Shown: positions 1 through 10,644, counted from the first letter of the stretch. The stretch: 64,000 nt of DNA from Desmonostoc muscorum LEGE 12446 (GCF_015207005.2 NZ_JADEXS020000001.1:8207001-8271000); one strand, 5' to 3'. Numbers and translations are program-made. The notes: a model not told the origin generated them from the letters alone.

Positions 1-106
1 ATATTTGCCCAACGGAAAGATAATTAGCTGCACGCCAGTAGGCATTGATCTTGCCTAATTCTTCATCTGTTAAAGGCTTTGTTTGTGGAGTCGTTGCTAA
101 TGTCAT
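1..106 (-). CDS. Phosphoketolase, N-terminal fragment
   Basis: The reading frame starts with ATG at 104-106 and runs off the left edge. It gives 35 residues containing [20 protein letters not shown], which is the conserved N-terminus of xylulose-5-phosphate/fructose-6-phosphate phosphoketolases (XFP), thiamine-diphosphate enzymes that split xylulose 5-phosphate or fructose 6-phosphate into acetyl phosphate and an aldose phosphate. This is the first ~4% of a roughly 790-residue protein, so catalytic residues are not visible. The [14 protein letters not shown] motif is very specific to the family. Confidence 0.85.
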   Translation of the reverse strand, partial: MTLATTPQTKPLTDEELGKINAYWRAANYLSVGQI

Positions 107-299
107 TTCGACACTCCATTACAAAAGGATTTTGACGGATTCACTCAGTATGTAATTATACTTATTTTCCAGATGATGGCCATCTAACCTATGATAAATT
201 TTCCAGGTTTTGTGACTAAATTCTTTGGCTTTGGGCAAAGAATTAGGATTTACGCACTGTACAAATTAATCATGGTGTGAATTTCTAAAATAGGTCGTT

Positions 300-587
300 T
301 CAGGCTTTTATCAAATTAGGGCGATTCAATAACAGTACATCTGGCGAATAACCTGATTCATTTTCAGGTGGCTTGACTAGTGCTGTTTTGGGTATGAAGT
401 AAGGGAGATTTAAACGGATACATTCTCTAGTCAGTTCAAAGGCTAAAAATCCTGTTACCTCTTCATGGTCTCCTACAGGTTGAGGCATTTTAATAATTAT
501 TCCGTTGTGCAATTCATAGCGTTCATTCTCTGGTTTCCACTTGACAAATTCGTCAAAAGTTACGATTTTTGGTAAAGCTTGAGTCAC
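300..587 (-). pseudogene. Uma2-family nuclease gene, C-terminal half deleted
   Basis: The 95-residue product matches the N-terminal half of the intact 205-residue Uma2 (DUF820) protein at 54842-55459: both begin MTQALPKIV-FDEF and share the YELHNG, LPYFIP and PPE-ESGY-PDVL blocks. The copy stops just after the LLLN segment and so lacks the Asp/Glu-x-Lys half of the PD-(D/E)XK-like fold. The DNA directly downstream (about 240-290) is clearly similar to the DNA downstream of the intact copy (about 55560-55612). The C-terminal ~100 codons were therefore removed by internal deletion, not by a stop mutation. A functional product is unlikely. Confidence 0.8.
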
Positions 588-609
588 TTTCCAGCCTCCA
601 AAATTTTAA

Positions 610-1266
610 CTAATTATTAATTTCCAATAATCCAGGTGGCGGCGTAATTTCAATGCGACCAGATTGTAAGTCTACCACTGGGGCGATCGCTTCTACAAAG
701 GGAATCAAAACAGTCTTTTGCTTTTTGTCATTTGTCGTTTGTCCTACCCTGCGGGAAGCCGCTGGCGCGTCTATGTCATTTGTCGTTTGTTCTTTGTGAG
801 TACTAAAAGATGGGTGCAATTTTATTTCTAACAAATCATTGCCGGCGGGGATGATGTCTACTACCGTCCCTACGAGTTCGCCAGATGCTTGCATGAAGAC
901 TTCCAAACCAATCAAATCGAGGACATGATATTCATTTTCGCCCAATTGGGGGCGATCGCTTGCTGGCACCATTAACTTACAACCCCGCAATGCCTCTGCC
1001 TGATTGCAATTTTCCACTCCAGCTAATTTGATCACATACAAGTTTTTATTACTGATGTAACGTCCTGCTAATAATTCGATTGGTTGGGGTTCCGTCTCAC
1101 CAGGACGCAACAACCAACGTTTTCCTGGCACTTCAAATCGTTCAGGGAAGTCCGAGTCAGGATAAACTCGTAATTCCCCAGCCAATCCTTGAGGTGCAAC
1201 AATCTTACCAATTTCTAGCCAATCATCGGATTTTGGATTTTGGATTTTGGATTTTGGATTAGTCAT
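610..1266 (-). CDS. rimM: Ribosome maturation factor RimM with repeat-derived insertions
   Basis: RimM assists 30S subunit maturation by binding S19 and 16S rRNA. The core is recognisable: N-terminal barrel with [19 protein letters not shown], then GDNLLEI-type PRC domain ([26 protein letters not shown]) and the usual end [13 protein letters not shown]. Two parts are unusual. The first 13 residues come from a TTTGGAT heptamer array at 1225-1262. About 30 residues between LHPSF and VLIPF (bases ~715-805) are encoded by short Nostoc-type repeats (two TTTGTCATTTGTCGTTTG units around a GCGGGAAGCCGCTGGCGCG core). The insertion keeps the frame and sits in a loop before the last strand, so the protein may remain functional at 218 aa against a usual ~170-190. 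Confidence 0.93.
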   Translation of the reverse strand: MTNPKSKIQNPKSDDWLEIGKIVAPQGLAGELRVYPDSDFPERFEVPGKRWLLRPGETEPQPIELLAGRYISNKNLYVIKLAGVENCNQAEALRGCKLMVPASDRPQLGENEYHVLDLIGLEVFMQASGELVGTVVDIIPAGNDLLEIKLHPSFSTHKEQTTNDIDAPAASRRVGQTTNDKKQKTVLIPFVEAIAPVVDLQSGRIEITPPPGLLEINN

Positions 1267-1389
1267 TTGTCATTGGGCATAGGGCATTGGAAGATGCAGG
1301 GGGGCACAGGAGTAGGGGGAGAATAATAACTCTTAACTCCTCACTCCTCACTCCTCACTCAGCACTTATCACTCACCACTCAGTACTCC
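1225..1389. repeat. Heptanucleotide STRR arrays around the rimM start
   Basis: Two arrays are visible. Bases 1225-1262 hold tandem TTTGGAT units that supply the rimM start region, and bases ~1329-1389 hold tandem CTCACTC-like heptamers lying between rimM and avtA. Such heptamer arrays are typical of heterocystous cyanobacteria. Confidence 0.8.
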
Positions 1390-2685
1390 TCACGCACTGA
1401 CAGCGGTACGTTGATAGGCTTCTTGGGCTACTTTGGCTAAACGTTGCATAGCAGTGACAATTTCTTCATCGCTGCCGGTGAGGCTGATACGGAAGCATTG
1501 GTGCTTGTGCGCCCACTCTTCATTTAAACCGGGGAAGAAGGTACTTCCAGGTACAATAATTACACCTACTTGCTTAAGTTCTTGGTAAAATTCCCAGTCA
1601 GTGATGGGTAAATTTTCTAACCACAACCAAGCAAAAATCGCTCCTTCACCGCGATGGAGAAACCAAGGTAAATTCTTGGGCATTGCTTGTTCTAAGCTGG
1701 TTTCTAAAACCGTAAACTTATTTTGGTAGAAGGGACGAATAACAGTCTCAGAAATTTCTACTAAGGCACCAGAATTAATTGCTAGGGCAGCGATCGCTTG
1801 ACCATAACGCGAAGAATGAAGACTCGCGTTTGCTTGGAAACACTCTAGCACCTCAATCCACTTTTCATCCCCGATCGCAATACCAATCCTTTCTCCTGGT
1901 AATCCTGCTTTGGATAAACTCATGCAGTGGAGAATATTATCGCCAAACACTGGGGTCATTTCGGTAAAGTTCAATGACGGGAAGGGAGGCGCATAAGCCG
2001 AGTCAATTAGGACGGGTAGATTGTAGGGCGAGGCTAGGGCAGCAATCTTTTTCACTTCCTCGTCAGTGAGGACGTTTCCAGTGGGGTTACAGGGACGAGA
2101 AAAGATGACACAACCAGTGTTTTCGGTAATCGTCACTTGGCTGAAGTCTGGGCGATATTTAAATCGGTGGCCGGCTGCATCGATATCGAGAGTTGGTTTG
2201 TAGGCGACTAAGGCTTTTGGTTCCAAGCAGATGCCGCCGTAACCGGTGTAATCAGGACTTAGAGGCAAAACGATTTGTTTTAACTGGCCGCTGGTGGTGT
2301 AGCCACCAAATATATTAGCGGCGTAGAAATACAGGGTTTGACTACCGGGGGTGATAAAGATATTGCGATCGCCCAATTTTAACCCGTAGCGTTTATTAAA
2401 GTCATTGGCGATCGCTTCAATTAATGGTGCATAGCCCTGGCTTGACCCGTAGCGACAAACTACCTCACCATATTCTGGACTAGCTAAAAGCTGTGCAGTG
2501 CAATCCCGCCATAACTGTTCTACCTCCGGTAAAATCAGCGGGTTACCAGCACTCAAATTAATAAACTGCTGCCCTGCACCAGATCGTAACGTTTCGATAA
2601 TATCCTTCATGATCGCTCTGACGCCAGTCAGGTTGGACATTTGAGTCCCAATTTGTGTTAGGGCAGGGTTCATAAGCTGTGACAA
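1390..2685 (-). CDS. avtA: Valine--pyruvate aminotransferase (AvtA type)
   Basis: A fold-type I PLP aminotransferase of 431 aa that moves an amino group between valine/alanine and pyruvate/2-oxoisovalerate. Visible features: substrate-side LSAGNP near residue 44-49, CRYGSSQGYAPLIEAIA, the NPTG motif at residues 200-203, the DSAY segment (Asp228), and the Schiff-base lysine in SLSKAGLPGERIG at about Lys259. The C-terminal FRISL motif is also present. Length and motifs fit AvtA (class I/II). It is separated from rimM by repeat DNA, so it is probably its own transcription unit. Confidence 0.9.
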   Translation of the reverse strand: MSQLMNPALTQIGTQMSNLTGVRAIMKDIIETLRSGAGQQFINLSAGNPLILPEVEQLWRDCTAQLLASPEYGEVVCRYGSSQGYAPLIEAIANDFNKRYGLKLGDRNIFITPGSQTLYFYAANIFGGYTTSGQLKQIVLPLSPDYTGYGGICLEPKALVAYKPTLDIDAAGHRFKYRPDFSQVTITENTGCVIFSRPCNPTGNVLTDEEVKKIAALASPYNLPVLIDSAYAPPFPSLNFTEMTPVFGDNILHCMSLSKAGLPGERIGIAIGDEKWIEVLECFQANASLHSSRYGQAIAALAINSGALVEISETVIRPFYQNKFTVLETSLEQAMPKNLPWFLHRGEGAIFAWLWLENLPITDWEFYQELKQVGVIIVPGSTFFPGLNEEWAHKHQCFRISLTGSDEEIVTAMQRLAKVAQEAYQRTAVSA

Positions 2686-4112
<1,427 letters not shown>

Positions 4113-4188
4113 GTCATAATTCGTAATTTCAAAGGCTTTGTATCTGGTGCTGATGTAGACAGTTTTGTTTCAGATAGGAGGTGAACTA

Positions 4189-4220
4189 CCCCAACTTACC
4201 GAGTACGGTTGAAGTTGGGG
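4189..4220. other. Hairpin, possible IS200/IS605 end remnant or frmA terminator
   Basis: CCCCAACTT at 4189-4197 pairs with AAGTTGGGG at 4212-4220. It is flanked by GGAGGTGAACTA upstream and CTTCTGTAAT downstream, a layout reminiscent of the subterminal hairpins of IS200/IS605 elements. No transposase or TnpB lies next to it. It could equally act as a terminator for frmA. Confidence 0.4.
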
Positions 4221-4388
4221 CTTCTGTAATCATAGGGGAGTGCCTATAGGGGAGTGCCTAAACTTAAAAACATTTGCATAATTTTATTACTTTCGCCTGA
4301 AAAGTACTTTTAGCTACTTAATGCATCAACCGCTACCCTTTTTCATAGTTAGCGCTAGGATAGCTATGTATTTTTTGGAAGTATAAAT

Positions 4389-6074
4389 ATGGCTCAAAGT
4401 TTTTATGTAAATCCAGTAACAGGCAGCGATACCAATGCTGGTAGTCAACAAGCGCCGTTCAAAAGTATTACGCAAGCTCTGAAGGTAGCTACAGTTGATA
4501 CTAAGATTCAACTGGCAAATGGTAATTACAATGCTGCTAGCGGTGAAGTGTTTCCGCTAACGATTCCATCTGGGGTGACGGTGGTGGGTAATGAAACCAA
4601 CAAAGGTAATGGCATTTTGATTGAAGGAAGTGGTAATTACTTAAGCCGTACTTTTGCTGGTCAAAATGTGACTTTTGTGCTGTTGGATAAAGCCGAACTT
4701 CGGGGAGTGACTGTAACAAATCTGGCTAGCCGTGGTAGTGGTGTCTGGATTGAATCAACTGCGCCTACTGTTGCAAACAGCACCTTCACTCAATGCAAGC
4801 GGGAAGGAGTATTTGCTACAGGCGATGCTAACCCAGTTATTCTAGGTAATGTGTTCAGTGAGAATGCAGCCAATGGAATTGCGATCGCTAAAAATTCCCA
4901 AGGTCAAATTCAAGGTAATACTTTCTTCAAAACAGGTTTTGGTATTGCCATTAGTGATACCGCATCACCCATACTTCGAGATAACAAAATTTCTGAAAAT
5001 CGTTCTGGGATAGTCGTTTCTGGTAGTTCCCGTCCCGTATTACGTAATAATCTCAGTGAAAATAATACTGATGATGGTCTAACTATAATTGCAAGCGCCC
5101 TACCGGATATCGGCAGTACCAATAATCCAGGGGGCAATACTCTACGCAATAACGGTAAATTTGATTTGCAAAATGCCAGTTCCAACAAGCTGGTTTCTGT
5201 GGGAAATACAATAGATGCGACTAAAGTCACGGGAAAAGTAGAGTTTGCAGATACCTCGGTTCCAACTCCAACACCCACTCCAACTCCAACACCCACTCCA
5301 ACTCCAACACCCACGCCAACTCCAACACCCACACCCACTCCAACACCCACTCCAACTCCAACACCCACGCCAACTCCAACACCCACACCCACTCCAACAC
5401 CCACTCCAACTCCAACACCCACGCCAACTCCAACACCCACACCCACTCCAACACCCACGCCAACACCCACGCCAACTCCAACTCCCACGCCGACTATCGA
5501 ATTAACCGATATTACTAATCATTGGGCAGGGGCATTTATTCGGGAATTAGTCAAATTGGGGATAATTAATGGTTTCCCCGATCGCACATTTAAACCTGAT
5601 GCTACGATGACACGGGCGCAATATGCAGCATTAATAGTAAAAGCTTTCAACCCATCGCCAAACCGCGCGGTTACCAAATTTAAAGATGTACCAGCAGACT
5701 TTTGGGCATCTAAGGTAATTCAACAAGCATATCAAGGTTTATTTCTCTCTGGTTTTCCCGATAATACCTTCGGCCCCAACAAAAATATCCAGCGGGTGCA
5801 AGTGATTGTCTCTCTAGTGAATGGATTGGGATTATCTGGTGATACCACAGCAACCACTAAAACTTTTGATGACCAAGCAAAGATTCCTGATTATGCTAAG
5901 GATGAAGTCATCAAGGCTATTAAAAAAGAGATTATCGTTAATTACCCTAATCTCAAACAACTCAATCCTACCCGCGATGCTACACGCGCTGAGGTAGCTG
6001 TGATGGTATATCAAGCTTTGGTAGATGCTAGTCGTGTAGCAGCGATCGACTCATCTTATATTGTGAGCGCGTAA
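4389..6074 (+). CDS. Beta-helix (DUF1565-like) surface protein with Pro-Thr linker and three SLH domains
   Basis: 561 aa in three parts. Residues 1-290 form a right-handed beta-helix of the DUF1565/pectate-lyase-like type: [15 protein letters not shown] start and repeated N-x-F-x-x-N / G-I-x-I patterns. Residues 292-369 are 39 uninterrupted Pro-Thr pairs. Residues 371-550 hold three S-layer-homology repeats ([40 protein letters not shown]; a third diverged copy), each followed by a TRAQ/QRVQ/TRAE motif. SLH domains anchor proteins to peptidoglycan-linked polymer. No signal peptide is visible at the chosen ATG (MAQSFYVNP), which is odd for a surface protein; export by another route or an upstream start is possible. 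Probable role: cell-surface carbohydrate binding or turnover, inferred only. Confidence 0.85.
   Translation: MAQSFYVNPVTGSDTNAGSQQAPFKSITQALKVATVDTKIQLANGNYNAASGEVFPLTIPSGVTVVGNETNKGNGILIEGSGNYLSRTFAGQNVTFVLLDKAELRGVTVTNLASRGSGVWIESTAPTVANSTFTQCKREGVFATGDANPVILGNVFSENAANGIAIAKNSQGQIQGNTFFKTGFGIAISDTASPILRDNKISENRSGIVVSGSSRPVLRNNLSENNTDDGLTIIASALPDIGSTNNPGGNTLRNNGKFDLQNASSNKLVSVGNTIDATKVTGKVEFADTSVPTPTPTPTPTPTPTPTPTPTPTPTPTPTPTPTPTPTPTPTPTPTPTPTPTPTPTPTPTPTPTPTPTPTPTPTPTPTPTIELTDITNHWAGAFIRELVKLGIINGFPDRTFKPDATMTRAQYAALIVKAFNPSPNRAVTKFKDVPADFWASKVIQQAYQGLFLSGFPDNTFGPNKNIQRVQVIVSLVNGLGLSGDTTATTKTFDDQAKIPDYAKDEVIKAIKKEIIVNYPNLKQLNPTRDATRAEVAVMVYQALVDASRVAAIDSSYIVSA
5262..5495 (+). repeat. 39-unit hexamer array encoding (Pro-Thr)39, with a 54-bp higher-order repeat
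   Basis: Hexamers of the form CCNACN run without a break. A nine-hexamer (54 bp) unit is present three times, at 5298-5351, 5352-5405 and 5406-5459; the third differs only in its last base. This shows recent unequal exchange within the array. Confidence 0.95.
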
Positions 6075-6116
6075 ACTGGTTTGTTTGGCAAAATCTTTGC
6101 AAAACATAAATCGGTT

Positions 6117-6144
6117 GTAGGGGCGTACAGCTGTACGCCCCTAC
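6117..6144. terminator. 28-bp perfect palindrome between convergent genes
   Basis: GTAGGGGCGTACAG is followed immediately by its exact reverse complement. It sits between the convergent SLH gene and Uma2 gene, so it may stop transcription from both sides. A sister palindrome with C/G changes on both arms lies at 59778-59805. Confidence 0.6.
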
Positions 6145-6152
6145 ATCTGTAT

Positions 6153-6950
6153 CTACTCGAATTTGGGCAAATTATTCGGGTCTATACCCTGAGATTGCAA
6201 ATAAGCAATCAGCTGTTCTTTTTGCTGGCGTTCTTGTTCGGCGCGTTGGCGTTCTTGTTCAGCGCGTTGGCGTTCTTGTTCAGCGCGTTGGCGTTCTTGT
6301 TCAATCTGTTCTACAGCCCACGGTAACAAATTACCAGCTCGATCCCACCAGCGCAACCAATAACCAGTTCGCGCTTCTTTTGTGCCTTGCCAAGTTCCTA
6401 AAAATAAGCCCATTACATCAACCCAGTGACGACCATTTTCGTCGGGTTGCTTTAACTCATAACGTTGATTTTCCAGTTGATAATATTCTAATAAACCACC
6501 ATCTGGCTCAAAAATTACGTAGATGGGAATCTGTAAAATTTGCTCGTAGAAAAACCATTTTCCTGGAGGATAACTTCGCTTAACCGAATATTCTCCACCC
6601 TCAGTATCGGATAGAAATTCGATGGCGATCGCCGGAATATCTCCTTCTAAATTCGGTGTATAACTTTTACGATTACCTACAACTTCATTCACCGATGGCA
6701 CATAAACCCAATCTGGTGCTTTAGCAATAAATTGCCCGTTGATTGTCGCACAAAGACCAAAGTTTGAAGCTATCAACATCTGGGGTTGAATGAATCCACT
6801 GATTTCTAGGCTTTCACGCAAAGCACCAGCCAAAAGCGGCTGACCGGTATTCTCCACTGGTTCATCCTCTAGTTGAAAATCTTTGGGCAAGGCTTCCCAA
6901 GAGATTACCAGTTCAGTTGCAGATTTCGCTTGGCTGAGTTGGGTTGCCAT
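6153..6950 (-). CDS. Uma2-family (DUF820) putative nuclease with coiled-coil tail
   Basis: 265 aa. Residues ~15-195 form the Uma2 fold common and multi-copy in cyanobacteria, with APDWVYVP and IPAIAIEFLSD as the PD-(D/E)XK-like Asp and Glu positions. The usual E-x-K/Q lysine is less clear here (GGEYSVKRSY follows). The C-terminal third is a charged coiled coil of repeated RAEQERQ heptads encoded by a 21-bp tandem repeat (6227-6310). The family is predicted to be restriction-endonuclease-like; its cellular job is unknown. The start ATG at 6948-6950 gives the normal MATQ N-terminus. Confidence 0.82.
   Translation of the reverse strand: MATQLSQAKSATELVISWEALPKDFQLEDEPVENTGQPLLAGALRESLEISGFIQPQMLIASNFGLCATINGQFIAKAPDWVYVPSVNEVVGNRKSYTPNLEGDIPAIAIEFLSDTEGGEYSVKRSYPPGKWFFYEQILQIPIYVIFEPDGGLLEYYQLENQRYELKQPDENGRHWVDVMGLFLGTWQGTKEARTGYWLRWWDRAGNLLPWAVEQIEQERQRAEQERQRAEQERQRAEQERQQKEQLIAYLQSQGIDPNNLPKFE
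6227..6310 (-). repeat. 21-bp tandem repeat inside Uma2 coiled coil
   Basis: Four near-identical 21-bp units (GGCGTTCTTGTTC-GCGCGTT on the plus strand), at 6227, 6248, 6269 and 6290. Each encodes one seven-residue RAEQERQ heptad, so copy-number change would lengthen or shorten the coiled coil in frame. Confidence 0.9.
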
Positions 6951-7341
6951 AAATACAGCATGAATTTATTTTTGATTTTATCGCTTCCAGAACGTCATAG
7001 AGGCGATGCCAGGATCAAAAACCTACCTGTGAAAAAGGCTCGTGACTACTGATTTCCTCAGTGGGAGATTGTTTGCGTGAATCAGGAGTTAATTAAGTCT
7101 TAGGGAGGTTGCGATCGCGGCATTTGCAAATATATTTTACTACTTAAGATGAATTTCAGTTAAACAAATTTGTATTTAAGTAGGACTTACGCAAAATCAT
7201 GAAAAAACGAACCGCAAAGGACGCAAAGGACACAAAGAAATAAGAGTTTCAGAGAGTTTTTGCGTAAGTCCTATTAAGATTACAAGTGTTGAAATATTAG
7301 ATTTGCAGGTGACTAATTTTCCCTGCTACCAAGGAGTAATA
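6951..7341. other. Intergenic region with a 93-bp MITE-like element
   Basis: 391 bp between divergent genes. Bases 7181-7273 form an element with 16-bp inverted ends (TAGGACTTACGCAAAA and its complement). Its middle (AACCGCAAAGGACGCAAAGG) recurs at 48541-48566 in the ebo operon. The rest is AT-rich and shows no gene. Confidence 0.7.
7181..7273. mobile_element. 93-bp MITE-like element
   Basis: Ends are TAGGACTTACGCAAAA at 7181-7196 and TTTTTGCGTAAGTCCTA at 7257-7273. There is no coding capacity. Fragments with the same end sequence are at about 241-258 and 55594-55610. Confidence 0.7.
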
Positions 7342-8283
7342 ATGATTTTAAGTCAAAATCAACGCGTTATAGGTGTATTTACTCATCGTCGAGATGTAGA
7401 ACAGGCACTACATGAATTGAAAGATTCTGGTTTGGCGATGGAGAAAGTATCTGTAGTTGTACAGAATGCAGACTCCAATCATGAGATTGCTAATGGTGAT
7501 AAAGCTGACGAAGGTGCAACAGTAGGAGGACTTTCAGGGGGTGCTGTTGGTGGTTTGACTGGTTTATTGGTAGGTCTTGGGACTTTAGCAATCCCTGGAG
7601 TCGGGCCAATAATGCTGGCTGGGGCAGCGGCAACTGCTTTGGTTACAACCCTTGTAGGAGCAAGTATTGGTGCTGCTACTGGGACTTTTGCTGGTGCATT
7701 AGTTGGTTGGGGAATGTCGGAAGAGCAAGCTAGAGCATATAACGAGCGAGTAGAGCATGGACAATATTTAATAATTGTCGATTGTACATCTTTAGAAATT
7801 GCTAAAGTAGAAGCAATTTTACAGCGTTGGGGTATTGAAGAGTTCGGCATTTACGAGCATTTCAATACTGAGTATGAAACTACAAATTATTTGAACACAA
7901 CGACTTCTGTTAGCGCCATTCCTAATAAAAGTGGAATTCTGACCAAGTATGCGATTAATTACTTCGATCGCATAGATCATGCTGAAGCGGCAATTAACGA
8001 TATGCTTGTTGTAGGTTTTCCGGTAAGCCAGATTTCCTTAATTTCCAAAGACTTTCCTCAATTGATTGGCTCAACAGGTGTTATTTTAAGCGATCGCTTT
8101 GACGCTGTAAGGCTAGGAATACCAGATGAGTGGGCACGTTTTTACAACGAGCAAATTGAGCAAGGTAATTACATACTTATCGTTAGTGGCACAGATAATG
8201 AACTTGACCCCGCTAGCTTGATTTTGGGCAAGTATGGCGTTCAAGAGTGCCAAATTTATGACCCGATGTTGATTCGTTCTTAA
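7342..8283 (+). CDS. General-stress-type protein with glycine-zipper hydrophobic segment
   Basis: 313 aa from the ATG at 7342, chosen over a TTG 39 bp upstream because AAGGAG lies at 7331-7336. Residues 1-60 resemble the YflT/general-stress-17M domain (VIGVFTHRRDVEQALHELKDSG). A similar block recurs near residue 210 (YFDRIDHAEAAINDMLVVGFPVSQISLIS). Between them is a Gly/Ala-rich region (~65-135) with several GG-x3-G zipper motifs, likely inserting in a membrane. Two copies of a W/YGMSEEQARAYNERVEHGQYLI-like motif (also WARFYNEQIEQGNYIL) support an internal duplication. Such proteins are common in cyanobacteria and often stress induced; no enzymatic role is known. Confidence 0.75.
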   Translation: MILSQNQRVIGVFTHRRDVEQALHELKDSGLAMEKVSVVVQNADSNHEIANGDKADEGATVGGLSGGAVGGLTGLLVGLGTLAIPGVGPIMLAGAAATALVTTLVGASIGAATGTFAGALVGWGMSEEQARAYNERVEHGQYLIIVDCTSLEIAKVEAILQRWGIEEFGIYEHFNTEYETTNYLNTTTSVSAIPNKSGILTKYAINYFDRIDHAEAAINDMLVVGFPVSQISLISKDFPQLIGSTGVILSDRFDAVRLGIPDEWARFYNEQIEQGNYILIVSGTDNELDPASLILGKYGVQECQIYDPMLIRS

Positions 8284-8323
8284 AAGTGGGTGCTGCCATG
8301 TTCCGCCGCGCCCATTGCCGAAG

Positions 8324-8429
8324 GGGAGATGGGGAGATGGGGAGGCAGGGGAGGCAGGGGAGGCAGGGGGAGAAATAATCAATGCCCAATGCCCCATGCC
8401 CCATGCCCAATGCCCAATGCCCCATGCCC
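8324..8429. repeat. Short tandem repeats between convergent genes
   Basis: Bases 8324-8372 contain GGGGAGAT and GGGGAGGCA units; 8389-8428 contain CCCCATG/CCCAATG heptamers. This fills the gap between the stress protein gene and glgP. Confidence 0.8.
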
Positions 8430-8430
8430 T

Positions 8431-10644
8431 TTAAAGCAAAACTTTCGCTAAAATCGGTTCCACAGTTTTAGAAATTTCTGGGACATACACTTGTGAAACG
8501 TAGTCAGCAATCATTCTGTCGGTGTTGAATAACGGCGCATTTGTCTTAATCGACGTTTTCATCATCTGCACCCAGCGGTGGGGAATACCTTGAGCGTCTT
8601 GGTCATAGTATAAAGGAACGATTTCTTCTTCTAACAACTGATAAAGCGATCGCGAATCAATCCGATCTTGCAATTCTTGGTCGCTAGTATGAGCATCTTC
8701 ACCAATTGCCCAACCGTTAATTCCTTTACCATCCTTGCCGGCTTGGTAACCTTCGCACCACCAGCCATCCAGAACGCTGCAATTAAGACCACCGTTGAAG
8801 CAGACTTTTTGCCCGCTTGTACCAGAAGCTTCCAAGGGACGACGGGGATTATTCAACCAAACATCCACACCTTGCACCAATTTTTGTCCAGTGTAAATGT
8901 CGTAATCTTCAATAAAGGCGACTCGGTTAATAATGCCGGAATTGTGACACCATTCCATTAACCGCTGGATAATCCGCTTGCCTTCTTCATCTGCTGGGTG
9001 GGCTTTTCCTGCAAAGATAATTTGTACTGGACGTTGAGCATTACCAAAAATCTTTAATGCCCGTTGGGCGTCGCGCAAAATCAGATCCCCGCGTTTGTAA
9101 GGGCTGAAGCGTCTGGCAAATCCAATGGTTAATACATTGGGATCGAGTAAGCTGTCAGTTGCTTGAATGAGTTGCTGATTTTCACCACGCAATTCCCGTG
9201 ATTTCTTTACCTTATAACGAGTGAAAGCAATCAATCGTTCTTTGAGAATAAGATGTCGTGACCACAGTTCCTCATCGGGAATTTCGTCAACTTTAGCCCA
9301 CATCTTGGGATCGACAGCACGAGTTTTCCAGTCTTCTCCCAGATACTCGTTATATAAGTCAGCCAACAGGGGTGCAGTCCAAGTCGGTGCATGAACGCCA
9401 TTGGTAATATAACCAATTGGTACTGTGTCTTCCGATCGCTGCGGATAAAGAACTGTCCACATCTTACGGGAAACTTGACCGTGCAATTCACTGACGCCAT
9501 TACAAGCCCGACACATCCGCAGCGCCAAAACGGTCATCCCAAACGGTTCCCAAGGGTCGCCCAGTCGCCTTGCACCCAATGCCAAAAATTGCTCGCGGGA
9601 AAGTCGCAATTGCGGCCAATAGCTAGCAAAGAAGGAGTCAATTAAATCGGGTGAGAAGACATCATGACCGGCGGGAACGGGGGTATGGGTGGTGAATACA
9701 CAGCTGTTTCGCACCTTGGCTTCGATGTCGTAGAAGGATTTGCCAGTGCGCTCAATTTCTAAGCGGGCAATTTCCAAGGTGCAAAATGCAGCGTGTCCTT
9801 CGTTGAGGTGATAGACAGAAGGTTGAATTCCCAAGGCGTCCAAAGCCCGGACACCACCAATACCCAAGACAACTTCTTGGGCGATGCGGGTTTCTAAGTT
9901 ACCGCCATATAGGTGTCCTGTTAGCCAGCGGTCAATGGGATCGTTATCGTTGCGATCGCTATCTAATAAATATAATGTCACTCGCCCGACTAGCACTCGC
10001 CAAATTTGCACTTTTACCAACCGCTGGCGGACTTGTAGCTGGATAGTCACCGCTTCCCCTTGGTCATCTTTAATTAACTCTAGGGGCATTTGCTGGAAGG
10101 GGTTGTCGATATAATAATCTTCTTGCCAACCGTGGCGGTTCAAGCGTTGCCGAAAATAACCTTGGCGATACAACAAGCCCACACCAACCATCGGTACACC
10201 TAAATCCGATGATGATTTCAGGTGATCCCCAGCCAGAATCCCCAAGCCACCAGAGTAAACGGGTAGGGATTCGTGAATGCCAAATTCCGCGCAAAAATAG
10301 GCAATGGGGTGGTCTTTGGATACTTGCGGTGCAACTCGACTGACCCAAGTATCTTGCTGTTTAATATATTGGTCAAACTCACGCGCCAGGGCGGATATCT
10401 GCTTGAGGTAGAATGGATCTTCTGCTAATTGGGTAAGACGCTCGTAGCTTGCCGACTCTAAAATCGCCACTGGATTATGCCCACAGCGTTCCCATTCTTG
10501 GGGATCGATGGTTTGGAATAAAGAAACGCGATCGCCACTCCAACTCCACCAATAGTTATAAGCCAAATCTGCTAAACGTTTGAGCGGTAAAGGTAACTTT
10601 TCACTCAAGCGTCGTGCTGGGGTGATTGCACTGCTGTTAACCAT
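8431..10644 (-). CDS. glgP: Alpha-glucan phosphorylase
   Basis: A GT35 enzyme that releases glucose 1-phosphate from glycogen. 737 aa, matching the shorter alpha-glucan phosphorylase class (TIGR02094 type) rather than the ~840-residue classic form. Motifs seen: N-terminal LAYNYWWSW, AEFGIHESLPVYSGGLGILAGDHLKS, HLNEGHAAF, THTPVPAGHD, NGVHAPTW, GFARRFSPYKR, and the PLP-binding block EASGTSGQKVCFNGGLN followed by DGWW. Alone in its neighbourhood; the other glycogen genes are not in the window. Confidence 0.95.
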   Translation of the reverse strand: MVNSSAITPARRLSEKLPLPLKRLADLAYNYWWSWSGDRVSLFQTIDPQEWERCGHNPVAILESASYERLTQLAEDPFYLKQISALAREFDQYIKQQDTWVSRVAPQVSKDHPIAYFCAEFGIHESLPVYSGGLGILAGDHLKSSSDLGVPMVGVGLLYRQGYFRQRLNRHGWQEDYYIDNPFQQMPLELIKDDQGEAVTIQLQVRQRLVKVQIWRVLVGRVTLYLLDSDRNDNDPIDRWLTGHLYGGNLETRIAQEVVLGIGGVRALDALGIQPSVYHLNEGHAAFCTLEIARLEIERTGKSFYDIEAKVRNSCVFTTHTPVPAGHDVFSPDLIDSFFASYWPQLRLSREQFLALGARRLGDPWEPFGMTVLALRMCRACNGVSELHGQVSRKMWTVLYPQRSEDTVPIGYITNGVHAPTWTAPLLADLYNEYLGEDWKTRAVDPKMWAKVDEIPDEELWSRHLILKERLIAFTRYKVKKSRELRGENQQLIQATDSLLDPNVLTIGFARRFSPYKRGDLILRDAQRALKIFGNAQRPVQIIFAGKAHPADEEGKRIIQRLMEWCHNSGIINRVAFIEDYDIYTGQKLVQGVDVWLNNPRRPLEASGTSGQKVCFNGGLNCSVLDGWWCEGYQAGKDGKGINGWAIGEDAHTSDQELQDRIDSRSLYQLLEEEIVPLYYDQDAQGIPHRWVQMMKTSIKTNAPLFNTDRMIADYVSQVYVPEISKTVEPILAKVLL

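Noticed and set aside
4910..5505. Long open frames on both strands over the Pro-Thr array (poly-Gly-Val and poly-Gln-His type).
   Set aside because: They arise from the hexamer repeat read in other frames and have no independent start or conservation.
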